The notes: generated by a model from the sequence alone, not told the origin. Counted from the stretch's first letter, positions 8,955-17,515 are shown. The stretch is DNA of 64,000 nucleotides from Planctomycetota bacterium (GCA_030836185.1 JAURQH010000050.1:1-64000); one strand, 5' to 3'. Numbers and translations are program-made.

Positions 8955-9524
8955 ATGAACGACACCTCTGACATGTCCCCAGAATCAACCAGAATAACAA
9001 CTCCCAAAACATCTCGTCATAAGATGAAGGTGTTCCTGCCGTTGCTGATCCTTGGCCTTCCAATTGTCATTCTCTGGGGGACGAGCGAGGAAAAGGTGAC
9101 CCTGCAAAAAACGGCGGCAGAGGAAAAAGTGGAACCTGTTGTCCAGGAATCGACCGACGAGAAATATCGGAAACTGATCGTGGGTGACTGGGAAATGGAT
9201 CGGGATGGCAAACGATTTCTGACGGTTCATCCCGATGGAACAGCCGATATGGATGCCGAAGTCTCCAGCAATTGGAGCTTGCTGTTCGGTAAAAAACTCA
9301 AGTTTCGGATCGAATGGTCCATAGAAAAGGGTGTTCTCACGATGCTGACCACCGGGGGAGAGCCCAAAGGAAAAGTCGATTTGATCACGAGCATGTATGG
9401 CGCAGAACGGATTCAGGCGATCAAACTCCTCGATGAAACGACTTTGCAGCTTCCCGATGAAGAACCCGGAGAAGCGGACCACATCTGGACTCGTGTCGAA
9501 ACCGCCGTAAACCCCGCCCCTTGA
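8955..9524 (+). CDS. Membrane-anchored protein of unknown function
   Basis: A 189-residue protein. A basic N-terminal segment of about 25 residues leads into one hydrophobic helix (VFLPLLILGLPIVILWG, about residues 26-42), so it is probably an inner-membrane protein with its body outside. From about residue 68 there is a compact domain beginning KYRKLIVGDWEMDRDGKRFL with HPDGTADM. This recalls the small lipocalin-like or beta-barrel domains common in planctomycete secreted proteins. The domain is not assigned. It lies 36 bases after dnaE on the same strand and ends 68 bases before bioB, so co-transcription is possible. No functional link is evident. Confidence 0.65.
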   Translation: MNDTSDMSPESTRITTPKTSRHKMKVFLPLLILGLPIVILWGTSEEKVTLQKTAAEEKVEPVVQESTDEKYRKLIVGDWEMDRDGKRFLTVHPDGTADMDAEVSSNWSLLFGKKLKFRIEWSIEKGVLTMLTTGGEPKGKVDLITSMYGAERIQAIKLLDETTLQLPDEEPGEADHIWTRVETAVNPAP

Positions 9525-9592
9525 CTGTTTTCAGTGACCTTCAGGCGTTACAATTTCTCTGTCGTTTTTGTGATGCTTTTAGAGAGAAATAC

Positions 9593-10627
9593 ATGTCATC
9601 CACCATCGATCCCACGTTGTCGGCCTCTCGCTGGCAGACACTCGCCAATCAAATCATTGCGGGAGAAGAACTGACCCACGAAGACGCTCTTGCCATTCTG
9701 GCGTCTGATGACGATGAACTTCTCGACTTGCTCGCTGCCACCTATCGCGTTCGACGACAGCATTTTGGCAAGACGGTCCATTTGTATTACCTGCGAAATG
9801 CCAAAAGTGGACTTTGCCCGGAAGATTGCAATTACTGCTCACAGTCTAAAGTCTCAGACGCGCCCATCGAAAAATATGTGATGCAGAATGAGGAAAAATT
9901 GCTCGAAGGTGCTCGACAAGCAGCCGCTTCGAACTCGAGAACTTACTGCATCGTGGCCAGCGGACGAGGCCCGACAGATCGCGAAGTTGATCACGTTGCC
10001 AGCACCGTTAAAAAGATCAAAGACGAATTGGGGCTGCATATTTGCGCCTGCCTGGGAATTTTGTCCCCCGATCAAGCCTTGAAGCTAAAAGATGCAGGCG
10101 TCGACCGCATCAATCACAACCTGAACACCTCCCGCCGATTCCACGAAGAGATCTGCTCGACTCATTCCTACGAAGACCGTCTGGCCACTCTGAAAACAGC
10201 ACGAGACGCCGGCCTCGAACTCTGTGCCGGCTTGATCGTCGGCATGGGAGAAGAACACAAAGACGTGGTCGATGTGGCGTTCGACTTGAAGGAACTCGGA
10301 GTCGAATCGATTCCCGTTAACTTCCTCAACGATATTGATGGCACACCTCTCGAAGGTGCGGATAACATTACGCCCCAAGATTGTCTGCGAGCACTCTGCC
10401 TGTTCCGTCTTTCCAATCCTGCCACCGAAATTCGTATCGCGGGTGGTCGCGAAGTCAAACTCCGCAGCCTGCAACCGTTCGGCTTATACGCGGCGAACTC
10501 GATGTTTGTCAGCGATTACCTGACAACCGCCGGCCAAGCAGCCGAGATGGACTTCCAGATGGTCCGCGATTTGGGATTTGAAATTGTCTCGGGCGACGCA
10601 CAGACCAAGGCATTATTGGACGGATGA
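9593..10627 (+). CDS. bioB: Biotin synthase
   Basis: Radical SAM enzyme of 344 residues that inserts sulfur into dethiobiotin in the last step of biotin synthesis. The [4Fe-4S]/SAM motif is CPEDCNYC, in the context GLCPEDCNYCSQS. The cysteines of the auxiliary [2Fe-2S] cluster are seen in TYCIVASGRGP, HICACLGIL and LCAGLIVGMGE. The fourth ligand, arginine, lies in EIRIAGGREVKLR. I choose the ATG at 9593; the frame stays open upstream to 9521 but overlaps the previous gene and has no family similarity. No other biotin genes are in the window. The downstream gene is convergent, 7 bases away. Confidence 0.96.
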   Translation: MSSTIDPTLSASRWQTLANQIIAGEELTHEDALAILASDDDELLDLLAATYRVRRQHFGKTVHLYYLRNAKSGLCPEDCNYCSQSKVSDAPIEKYVMQNEEKLLEGARQAAASNSRTYCIVASGRGPTDREVDHVASTVKKIKDELGLHICACLGILSPDQALKLKDAGVDRINHNLNTSRRFHEEICSTHSYEDRLATLKTARDAGLELCAGLIVGMGEEHKDVVDVAFDLKELGVESIPVNFLNDIDGTPLEGADNITPQDCLRALCLFRLSNPATEIRIAGGREVKLRSLQPFGLYAANSMFVSDYLTTAGQAAEMDFQMVRDLGFEIVSGDAQTKALLDG

Positions 10628-10634
10628 GGAATTC

Positions 10635-11147
10635 CTATTCGTTCTTCTTGATCGGCTTCAGATAAAACATGACACCGTGATCGGTCCGTTTGACTTTCGC
10701 CGCGTTCCACGAATCTTCGATGGCTTTTTTGATCTCGTCTTTCTCGGTGCTAAAAATCATGTCTCGCCAATCGGGTAGACTGGCGGCAAAGATGGGCGAA
10801 AGGCCTTCGTCTGGTTTTTCCCACACCCAAACATCAAACTCCTCAAGTTCTGTCCCCTTGGGAAGCTGTTCGGGGGCTTTGGTGTAAAAGACATGCCAAC
10901 GGCCACGATGAGCACGCTGGAGTTTGATCAATCCTTTCCCGTCTTTCGGACTGCCGTAACCAAGAACGCCTCGATCTTCCCACCCGTCGGTTCGCTTCAG
11001 CCGCGTGACTTCTTCAGGATCGACGGTATAAACCATCTCGGGAGCCGTTTCTCGACGGAACGCATGAATGGGAATGAGCTTTTCATCCTCTGCATTGGCA
11101 ATACTGAAGGTCAACAACAGGCAGAATGTCAGGACAACCGTTTTCAT
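10635..11147 (-). CDS. Secreted DUF5648-like protein
   Basis: A 170-residue protein with a clear signal peptide (MKTVVLTFCLLLTFSIANA) cut near residue 19. The mature part carries the repeated aromatic pattern VYTVDPEEVTRLKRTDGW...GVLGYG, then WHVFYTKAPEQLPKGTELEE. This resembles the DUF5648 beta-trefoil-like domain found on secreted lipases and adhesins, where the blocks read HFYTT...E...L...GW. Only about one and a half blocks are present. The start is the ATG at 11147 because GGGAG sits about 7 bases upstream. The open frame extends further but without a signal-like sequence. It is convergent with bioB. The function is unknown; a sugar- or surface-binding role is only a guess. Confidence 0.65.
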   Translation of the reverse strand: MKTVVLTFCLLLTFSIANAEDEKLIPIHAFRRETAPEMVYTVDPEEVTRLKRTDGWEDRGVLGYGSPKDGKGLIKLQRAHRGRWHVFYTKAPEQLPKGTELEEFDVWVWEKPDEGLSPIFAASLPDWRDMIFSTEKDEIKKAIEDSWNAAKVKRTDHGVMFYLKPIKKNE

Positions 11148-11362
11148 AAGCGTCTCCCAAGTTTTTAACTGACCATATCGTATCAATAACCTTGTTACTA
11201 ATTCTACATGTTGATTGCCTCCAAAATATGAAACTGGCTCCGAACATCGGAATTGATGGAATCCGTTCCCATTTCGCAAGTTCTCTTGGAAAACACCAAG
11301 GTAAATCTCGTAGAATCGATCCAATAAACAGAATGTCGTTGGTTACTTCTTGAAAGCCGCAA

Positions 11363-12187
11363 ATGCTTATGTCTTTGAACCGTATTTTCACGCTCGGATT
11401 GATTCCCGCAATTCTATTGTCGCTGTTAGCAGTCATTACTTCTGCCGAAGAAGGGGACACTCCCTCTGCGGGAACTCAGCGAGAACTGTTTCAGGTCGCC
11501 GAGCATCGGGCGTTTGTGATCATGCCCAAGGATGAGTTTCGCAAAGAAGGGCCAGTTCCCTGGATCTGGTACGCACCCACACTCGGCGATGTCTATCCCA
11601 GAGAACAGGAATATTGGATGTTCAATCATTTCCTGAAAGAAGGAATCGCCATTGCCGGCATCGATGCTGGAGAGTCTTACGGCAGCCCCAAAGGATCGGC
11701 ACTCTTTCAATCGTTGTATCAAGAACTGACATTGAAGCGTCATTTTGGACCGAAGCCTGTGCTCTTGGCACGCAGCCGAGGCGGTTTAATGCTGTATAAC
11801 TGGGCCGTCGATCATCCCGACTCTGTGGGTGGGATCGCGGGAATTTATCCGGTTTGCAATCTGGCCAGTTATCCCGGACTCAAGCGAGCGGCTCCCGCCT
11901 ATAAGATGACCGAGCAAGAGCTGCAAAAAAACTTGACCACCTACAATCCCATTGACCGTCTTGCACGTTTAGCAAAAGCCAAAGTCCCCATCTTTCACAT
12001 CCACGGAGACATCGACAAAGTGGTGCCGCTCGAAGCGAATTCCGCAATCGTCGCCAAGCGTTACAAATCACTCGGCGGACCAATGGAACTGGAAGTGGTC
12101 AAAGGACAAGGACACAATCTTTGGGAAGGCTGGTTTCATTCGGAACGATTGACCAAGTTTGTGATTCAGCATGCGATTAAGAAATAA
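11363..12187 (+). CDS. Secreted alpha/beta hydrolase
   Basis: A 274-residue exported alpha/beta hydrolase. Residues 1-28 form a signal peptide ending TSA. The nucleophile elbow is LLARSRGGLMLY (serine about residue 138), a variant of GxSxG with alanine first. The acid is likely the aspartate in HGDIDKVVPL and the histidine is in GQGHNLW. All three triad residues are therefore present in order. Close relatives are prolyl-oligopeptidase or esterase-like secreted hydrolases. The substrate cannot be told. Translation may start at 11363 or at the second ATG at 11369; either keeps the signal peptide. The gene ends 4 bases before the stop of the convergent CcdA-like gene. Confidence 0.8.
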   Translation: MLMSLNRIFTLGLIPAILLSLLAVITSAEEGDTPSAGTQRELFQVAEHRAFVIMPKDEFRKEGPVPWIWYAPTLGDVYPREQEYWMFNHFLKEGIAIAGIDAGESYGSPKGSALFQSLYQELTLKRHFGPKPVLLARSRGGLMLYNWAVDHPDSVGGIAGIYPVCNLASYPGLKRAAPAYKMTEQELQKNLTTYNPIDRLARLAKAKVPIFHIHGDIDKVVPLEANSAIVAKRYKSLGGPMELEVVKGQGHNLWEGWFHSERLTKFVIQHAIKK

Positions 12188-12191
12188 ATGA

Positions 12192-13295
12192 CTACTCGAT
12201 CACGTCTTCTGAGACGGCAGCGGGAGGTTCGCTCACTTCGTTCGGGTTGGCTTGTCCCAACCATTCCGGCTTGAGCAGCATCAACAGACCGATGCCGAAG
12301 ATCAGAGCACCGCTGACGAGTTTCAACCAACGTCCTTCTTTCTCTTCAAGACGTCGTTTACCGAGCGTGACGACGGCAATGATGACCATCACGCCGTCGT
12401 CGAACATATAGGCCAAGTTATACAGCCCGATGTAGGCGTAGTTTTTCCAGCTTGGATACTCTTGCAATGCCAGGACGTTTGTGTAAAGAGCCGGCAATCC
12501 TGCCGTACATAACAGTTCGAGGATATTCACCATAATGGCAAGGACGGTTGCTCCCAGCAGCGCGGCCCAAATGTTCTCTGCGGTGATGATCTTTCGCATG
12601 CGGGCGTTAATCCCCGACTTCGCAGAATCGGGAATGGACAGAGAAACACCCTTCTTAAAAGCAAAGAAATCTTTGATGTGAATCCCGCCGACGATCAATG
12701 CCATCACTCCAAGTGCGATTTGAATCCCCCGCATGAAACCTAGGAACAAATATACTTCCAGCCAAAATGCCATGAAAATGAAGTAGGCAATTCCGCTGAT
12801 CAGTACAAAAACGCCAGCGATGGCGAACATCTTCTTGCGATCTTTAAGGTTCACCAACAACGAGAGCAAGAACAGTAATACCCACATTGCACAGGGGTTA
12901 AATCCATCAACCAGTCCGATGGCAATTGTGAAGCCGACCATGCCCATATCGGTCGCGTTCACATTACCGAACAGAGGCAGCGCGACAGTTTCCTCATCAA
13001 GCATCGCTTCAGCGTCTTCCTCGCTGATGTCGATGGGAAACGCAACATCCTCCCCACCACTCATTCCAGGACTGGGTGGCAGGTCGTTACCGGGAGGAAG
13101 TGGTGGACCATCATCAGCACCGGGAGGTAATGGGGGGCCGTCATCGACACCGGGTGGGGGCGGCAAAGCGTCGTCATTTCCGCTGGGAGGCGGAGGAAGA
13201 TCATCACCAGAATCCGGCGGCACGGGAAGCGACTCGTCAGATTCCCCTCGGACGAGAAGCCCCGTGTATAAACCGCCGAATTCCAGTAATGCCAA
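12192..13295 (-). CDS. CcdA/DsbD-like thiol-electron transfer membrane protein
   Basis: A 367-residue frame. Residues 15-80 are a Pro/Gly/Asp-rich low-complexity linker with repeats of the type PPLPPGADDG. From about residue 120 there are six or so membrane helices. They include two cysteine motifs typical of the CcdA/DsbD family: FNPCAMWVL in the first helix and ELLCTAGLP in the fourth. These proteins pass reducing equivalents across the inner membrane. The only in-frame start is a TTG at 13295 with no Shine-Dalgarno sequence, lying just after a perfect stem-loop. The frame is open upstream to the stop region of the thioredoxin-fold gene. I suspect it is translated as a fusion with that gene by -1 frameshifting (see 13299-13350). 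Confidence 0.8.
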   Translation of the reverse strand: MALLEFGGLYTGLLVRGESDESLPVPPDSGDDLPPPPSGNDDALPPPPGVDDGPPLPPGADDGPPLPPGNDLPPSPGMSGGEDVAFPIDISEEDAEAMLDEETVALPLFGNVNATDMGMVGFTIAIGLVDGFNPCAMWVLLFLLSLLVNLKDRKKMFAIAGVFVLISGIAYFIFMAFWLEVYLFLGFMRGIQIALGVMALIVGGIHIKDFFAFKKGVSLSIPDSAKSGINARMRKIITAENIWAALLGATVLAIMVNILELLCTAGLPALYTNVLALQEYPSWKNYAYIGLYNLAYMFDDGVMVIIAVVTLGKRRLEEKEGRWLKLVSGALIFGIGLLMLLKPEWLGQANPNEVSEPPAAVSEDVIE

Positions 13296-13298
13296 CGA

Positions 13299-13350
13299 GA
13301 TTCGGGACGAAAAAGCCTGCCCCGAATCAGTCTCACTTACTTTTTTTTTT
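13299..13350 (-). promoter_or_regulatory. Candidate -1 ribosomal frameshift signal joining Trx and CcdA-like genes
   Basis: On the minus strand ten A residues (13350-13341) are followed by GTAA. In the frame of the upstream gene this reads GAA AAA AAA AAG TAA. The dnaX-type slippery heptamer A AAA AAG is therefore in the correct zero-frame phase, with the stop codon next. A perfect stem GATTCGGG/CCCGAATC (13328-13321 with 13306-13299, loop 14 nt) begins 11 nt after the heptamer. A -1 shift, or one extra A by transcriptional slippage, reads V-S-E-T-D-S-G-Q and continues with no stop into the CcdA-like frame. A homopolymer sequencing error would look the same. Confidence 0.6.
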
Positions 13351-14014
13351 CGACCACACCACCCTCAGACCAGTAATCGAGCGTCTTTAGAATTTTGACA
13401 CCCGTGGTGCGTTCGGTGCTGTATCCAATCGAAACTCCATTACAATAATGAAGTAACGGCAAACTGGCCGCCCGCTGACGATACCGTCGTGCGACATCTC
13501 TCATCTCTTGCGAGGCCGTTTTATCAGTCGTCACTTCACGATAGACAATATTGAGAGCCGGGTAGCGTCCGCCGTATTTTGTCAGAAATGCCTTGGCCGC
13601 TTTACAGTGAGGACAGCCATTGCGGACATATGCAGTCAGAGTCAGCATTTCGTCCAACTTGGCATTCATTTTCTTGGCAGAATCGATATTCTCTGCGAAA
13701 TATTTGAGTCCGTATAATGCCGGTAACTTGGCCTCTTTGATTTTGAAGTAATCCTGCATTTCCTGCAGGCGTTGTTGTCCTTTTTCGTTCTCGTAAACAT
13801 CCCGAAGATAGAGTTTCAAGCCGGGATGGTCTTCGCCGTACTTTTCGAATGCCGCCTTTAATTCATTCGAGTTTTCAACGGTGGAATCGTAGAACATTTC
13901 CAAGAGAAACAATTGGACTTTCTCGTCCTCTGCATGAACTCGGTTTTCAGTAAGCACACAGCAAAATGCACACATGCCAAGAATAAGTTGTGGAAAATGT
14001 CGGAACATGATCAT
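13337..14014 (-). CDS. Secreted protein with thioredoxin-fold domain (CPHC)
   Basis: A 225-residue exported protein. It has a signal peptide over residues 1-28, a first alpha/beta segment (about 30-110) that looks like a thioredoxin-type fold without CxxC, and a second segment (about 110-205) with the redox motif NGCPHCKAAKAFL. CPHC is the DsbA/glutaredoxin-like active site. It is probably a periplasmic thiol reductase or oxidase that exchanges electrons with the CcdA/DsbD-like protein encoded just downstream. The C-terminus ends in VVEKKK, encoded by a ten-A run directly before TAA, and this run is the probable frameshift site. The start is the ATG at 14014, with a second ATG two codons later. 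The ribosome binding site is weak. Confidence 0.8.
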   Translation of the reverse strand: MIMFRHFPQLILGMCAFCCVLTENRVHAEDEKVQLFLLEMFYDSTVENSNELKAAFEKYGEDHPGLKLYLRDVYENEKGQQRLQEMQDYFKIKEAKLPALYGLKYFAENIDSAKKMNAKLDEMLTLTAYVRNGCPHCKAAKAFLTKYGGRYPALNIVYREVTTDKTASQEMRDVARRYRQRAASLPLLHYCNGVSIGYSTERTTGVKILKTLDYWSEGGVVEKKK

Positions 14015-14416
14015 GTCTCATAGCGAGAAAAAGGAAACTGTTCAGGAGAGTTCCCCTTAAAGCTGACGCGGTCAAGCAAAATTGTTCGTGACGAGGGGAA
14101 ACCTGCAACTGTTGTCGCGACCGAGAACAACATCGGTATTAAGCGGGAGGTATCGATTACACCGGTCGAAGTTATCCGGCGTGAAGTATCGATTGGGAGA
14201 CACTGCCAGATATCGTGTGATTAATGAGGTGGAGACCATCATGTCGCAGCGTCCTCGCGACTCCACAAAAAAAACAGCAGGCACTCACAGGGGAAGCGAG
14301 TGTGCCGGTTTGTCGAAAAACCGTCCTGATTAAAAAACCTCACAAGAGGGGATTTTGTGAGATTGTCAGGAAGGTCTCCGATGCAAAACAGAAAAAAATC
14401 GCCGAGCAGAGGGGAG
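14015..14416. other. Intergenic region between divergent/convergent gene ends
   Basis: About 400 bases with no supported gene. It holds the leader of the thioredoxin-fold gene and a minus-strand terminator at 14331-14361. On the plus strand a GTGGAG precedes an ATG at 14241, giving a 30-codon frame across an eight-A run. This composition is not convincingly protein-like. Confidence 0.4.
14331..14361 (-). terminator. Intrinsic terminator of the 14417-15112 gene
   Basis: On the minus strand, stem CTCACAA...TTGTGAG with a 9-nt loop is followed by GTTTTTTA. It lies about 55 bases after the stop of the minus-strand gene. Confidence 0.65.
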
Positions 14417-15112
14417 CTACTCGGCGACGACGGGAAAGCGAAACTGATCAGAGACCAGTTCAACTTCCCGCTTAGTCAGTAATCCTGATAATCGATTTCT
14501 CATTTCGGGAGACGGATGCCATTCTCCCAACGCTTCAAAGAGTGGTTCGATGCGTGAGGGGTTCACACTCCACTCTTCTTTGATCTCAGCAGCGACAAAG
14601 GGCGGCATGTCCTCAAACTGTGAAATCAACAGGAAGTCAGCATCCGCCGAGACTCCCAAATGCAGTTTGCGGAACATTTCGGCCCACTTTTCCAAGCGGG
14701 ACCAATCAATAATCTGTGGTCCACCTTGCAGGTATCGCTTAATGATGGACGGTGATTCATTCTCGAGGCACCAAGCGGCACGCTCGCAAGCCGCATAAAT
14801 CACACTTTCATCCATCAGCGATGCCTCTACGGGGTGGACCGAGTTATGCCGTTCCCACGTTGCAGCCAGTAAATCCAATTGGACGGCTGGCGATACATTC
14901 GCCAAAAAAGGAACTTCGGTGAGGAAACCGAAGCCATCCTGTGGCGATGTCGGAAACTGACGAGCAAGAGTAATTCGTTCAAGTGTTTCGCAGAATGCGA
15001 TACGAAAAACGAGGTAACCCACTCCCGCCTGTGGCATAATTGCATCATTAACGAATATCATAGACATATCGTGTTCGCCTTGTTGACCATGAGCAACACT
15101 AAATTTGCTCAT
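14417..15112 (-). CDS. Hypothetical cytoplasmic protein
   Basis: A protein of about 231 residues that I do not recognise. It is soluble and rich in aromatic and acidic residues, with no signal peptide or membrane helix from this start. Short helical stretches such as VIYAACERAAWCLENE and WSRLEKWAEMFRKLHLG suggest an all-helical fold. The start is uncertain: ATG at 15112 (MSKFSVAHG) or at 15067 (MSMIFVNDA). The frame also continues upstream to 15184 with a hydrophobic stretch, but without a ribosome binding site. A terminator follows at 14331-14361. The upstream neighbour, a HEAT-repeat gene, is divergent. No function can be proposed. Confidence 0.6.
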   Translation of the reverse strand: MSKFSVAHGQQGEHDMSMIFVNDAIMPQAGVGYLVFRIAFCETLERITLARQFPTSPQDGFGFLTEVPFLANVSPAVQLDLLAATWERHNSVHPVEASLMDESVIYAACERAAWCLENESPSIIKRYLQGGPQIIDWSRLEKWAEMFRKLHLGVSADADFLLISQFEDMPPFVAAEIKEEWSVNPSRIEPLFEALGEWHPSPEMRNRLSGLLTKREVELVSDQFRFPVVAE

Positions 15113-15438
15113 TCTTAGAAAAAAAGTCGTAAAAATTTTGATCGGTATGACCGACAAAATGAGATACTGGATCAGAGAGTCCAAATTCTCTTAATTTTAT
15201 CGAGGTTTTATTACATTCCTCAATTTGGAACAGTGTTTTCCTTGACCCAGTGTATCTCTTGAGGTCTGCTCGAATATTACTTCTGGCGCGAAGGAATCCA
15301 GTAGAGTTGCCCATTTTGGTGACGGATTCAGGATGATGAGTAACGATCAATTTGATTCTGGGAATCAGGAAGAATTTTCCTGTACGTGCCCCTGAGAATG
15401 TTTCAAAAATACAACACGCGAATAAACGGAGTCTATTG
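15113..15438. other. Divergent intergenic region
   Basis: About 325 bases between the divergent hypothetical gene and the HEAT-repeat gene. It must hold both promoters, but no -35/-10 pair stands out. Open frames here on both strands run into the neighbouring genes and have no ribosome binding site. Confidence 0.4.
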
Positions 15439-16260
15439 ATGGCGGAGTGGGCACTGATTGAGTCTGATCTCAACAATGAAGATGGGGAGATCAGGGAAGC
15501 AGGGATGAGAAAGTTATTGGAGCTCTCTGAGCCGGATTCCTCCACTTCGCTTGAGGTCATCGAGGCGTTGCAAGCACTCGTTCTGTCTCCTGAACGAAGC
15601 CAACCTGAGCAAGAACAGGCAGCAATGTGCCTCGGCCATCTACATAATGAAGACCCCCTGCGAGATTTTGCCACATCCGATCATTCCAGCGTCCGGTCTC
15701 ACGCAGCAGCCGGATTTGGGTATTGCTCGACTGAAACATCAGTGGCCTCTTTGTGCGCAATGTTGACGGACCCTGTTAATACTGTACGGAATATGTCTGA
15801 ACGAGCCCTCATCCGTCAGATGACACAAGTCAAGCTGACTGGTATCGATAGGTTGTTAGAGCTCTTAGACCATCCGGCACCGCTCACGCATTCGCCCGCA
15901 GCGCGTATCTTGGGGCTCACTCAGGACGAACGGGCCTTACAACCATTACTGGACAAAGCTAACCACGGAGAGAAATGGTTGACACGCATGTGGGCCACCA
16001 AAGCACTGGGAGACCTGGGACGACTCGAAGCGTTCGAGACTCTCAAAACTCGTCTGGAATCTGATGAAAAGAACCGCGTCCGAGCAGTGGCGGCAATTGC
16101 ACTGGGAGATCTACGCCATCCAGATTCACGCCAAACTCTCGAAGCGGCCGAATCAGATGACGACAGTGGTGTCAAAACCGCCGTCGAAGAAGCCCTCGAC
16201 GCTCTCAGCCAACTTGGCGACGTGGAAACTGTCGATCCCTTCGCAGACGGAAATGCTTAG
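15439..16260 (+). CDS. HEAT-repeat protein
   Basis: A 273-residue protein made of HEAT-like helical repeats, about 30 residues each. Examples are VRSHAAAGFGYC, LTHSPAARILGLTQDERALQPLL, TRMWATKALGDLGRLEAFETLKTRL and VRAVAAIALGDLRHPDSRQTLE. The last three are close to the canonical PBS-lyase/HEAT pattern. Such proteins act as scaffolds or, in some cases, as phycobilin-lyase relatives; nothing here points to pigment chemistry. The start is the ATG at 15439, 7 bases after CGGAG. The open frame extends 29 codons upstream without support. No signal peptide is seen. The FAH-family gene follows after 84 bases on the same strand and may be co-transcribed. Confidence 0.8.
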   Translation: MAEWALIESDLNNEDGEIREAGMRKLLELSEPDSSTSLEVIEALQALVLSPERSQPEQEQAAMCLGHLHNEDPLRDFATSDHSSVRSHAAAGFGYCSTETSVASLCAMLTDPVNTVRNMSERALIRQMTQVKLTGIDRLLELLDHPAPLTHSPAARILGLTQDERALQPLLDKANHGEKWLTRMWATKALGDLGRLEAFETLKTRLESDEKNRVRAVAAIALGDLRHPDSRQTLEAAESDDDSGVKTAVEEALDALSQLGDVETVDPFADGNA

Positions 16261-16344
16261 TTCCTACATTTGAACCCAATATCGCCAACCGATACACTTC
16301 TGAAACACAAAATATCCACTGGCGAGAGATAATAAAGGGCTGCT

Positions 16345-17214
16345 GTGAAATTTGCACGTCTGAAAACCGATCAGGGTATCAAATTGGTTGGGGTCGAAGA
16401 TTCTGGAGATGGGGTTCAATACCTTGATCTCGCGGCATCGGATGAAACTCTTCCTGAAACACTGCCGCGACTGTTTATCGAAGATGCTGAGTTATCCCGA
16501 GCAGCGGCCGCCTTCGAATCTGCAAAGTCGACCGATAAAGTCGTCAACGGTCAACTGCTCGCCCCCATTGATCGTCCCGGCAAGGTTATCTGCATCGGAC
16601 TGAACTACCGCGATCACGCTGAAGAAACCGGATCGCCCATTCCGACCGAACCGGTTTGTTTCAACAAATTCCCACAGACCGTCATCGGTCCCGATGAAGC
16701 AATCGTCCTGCCGGGCGTTTCCCAAAAAGTGGATTACGAAGCGGAACTGGTCATCGTCATCGGCAAAGAAGCCAAGCATGTCTCCGCAGCAGATGCTACC
16801 GATTACGTGGCTGGTTATATGAACGGACATGATGTCTCTGCCCGTGATTGGCAAAAGGGGCGTCCGGGTGGTCAATGGTTGCTCGGCAAAACCCCCGACA
16901 CCTTCGCACCGACTGGCCCTTATCTGGTCACCTCTGAGGAAGTGGACGATCCTGAAAACTTACCCGTCAAACTGTGGTTAAACGGTGAGCTGATGCAGGA
17001 CGGCAATACGTCCGAATTTATTTTTGGAGTCGGCGCACTCATCGAACATCTCACAAAACTGATCACCCTTGAACCGGGCGACTTGATCTTCACTGGCACT
17101 CCTCCTGGAGTTGGCGACGCTCGCACCCCACCCGTTTATCTGAAAGAGGGTGACTCGGTTGAAATCGAAATCGGAAATCTCGGTCGTTTATCGAACCCCG
17201 TGAAAGCCGAATAA
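16345..17214 (+). CDS. Fumarylacetoacetate hydrolase family protein
   Basis: A 289-residue FAH-family enzyme. The N-terminal part (1-70) is a small cap-like domain. The catalytic domain begins with CIGLNYRDHAEE and has the metal-binding acidic residues in VDYEAELVIVIG (ExE) and the downstream conserved GYMNGHDVSARDWQ. It ends with TGTPPGVG, the glycine-rich family signature. Members hydrolyse or decarboxylate 2-oxo acids from aromatic or sugar degradation, for example acylpyruvases and 2,4-didehydro-3-deoxy-rhamnonate hydrolases. The exact substrate is not clear. The start is GTG at 16345 after AAAGGG. No pathway neighbours are present. Confidence 0.88.
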   Translation: MKFARLKTDQGIKLVGVEDSGDGVQYLDLAASDETLPETLPRLFIEDAELSRAAAAFESAKSTDKVVNGQLLAPIDRPGKVICIGLNYRDHAEETGSPIPTEPVCFNKFPQTVIGPDEAIVLPGVSQKVDYEAELVIVIGKEAKHVSAADATDYVAGYMNGHDVSARDWQKGRPGGQWLLGKTPDTFAPTGPYLVTSEEVDDPENLPVKLWLNGELMQDGNTSEFIFGVGALIEHLTKLITLEPGDLIFTGTPPGVGDARTPPVYLKEGDSVEIEIGNLGRLSNPVKAE

Positions 17215-17240
17215 GTGCAAATACACTTTTCAGTATCGAA

Positions 17241-17435
17241 TCACGCCGCTTGAGATTCGGTCTCGTCGTCGTGAAAAAGAGCATGCACTTCGGTCGCCGC
17301 ATCTTCAAGAATCGCGCGAATTGTTTCACTGTTGACGTGATCGGCAAGAACTTCCAATGCCTCAACCACTTCATCGACTTCCGCTTCTTCCAGCTCTTCA
17401 AACTCGTCTTCAATAGGCAAGGATTGATCGGTCAC
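17241..17435 (-). CDS. Small acidic protein
   Basis: A 64-residue, strongly acidic protein with the run DEFEELEEAEVDEVVEALEV followed by a helix that ends in HALFHDDETES. It starts at GTG 17435, and GGGAG lies 6 bases upstream, which supports translation. There is no signal peptide and no cysteine. It sits head to tail upstream of a lysine-rich basic protein gene on the same strand, about 80 bases apart in the wrong order for tight coupling, so any charge partnership is speculation. I do not recognise the family. Confidence 0.55.
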   Translation of the reverse strand: MTDQSLPIEDEFEELEEAEVDEVVEALEVLADHVNSETIRAILEDAATEVHALFHDDETESQAA

Positions 17436-17515
17436 TTTGGTCTCCCACGAAATCAGATAAACATTCTTAAATCTGGTATCGGCAGGATCACTCGTGTTCC
17501 GTAGTTAGAATCGCC

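Noticed and set aside
13061-13398. Open frames on both strands across the Pro/Gly/Asp repeat
   Set aside because: They are alternative frames of the repetitive GC-rich linker of the CcdA-like gene, with no ribosome binding site and only repeat-derived composition.
15099-15674. Minus-strand frame overlapping the HEAT-repeat gene start
   Set aside because: Serine/arginine-rich translation typical of a shadow, no ribosome binding site, and it overlaps two better-supported genes.
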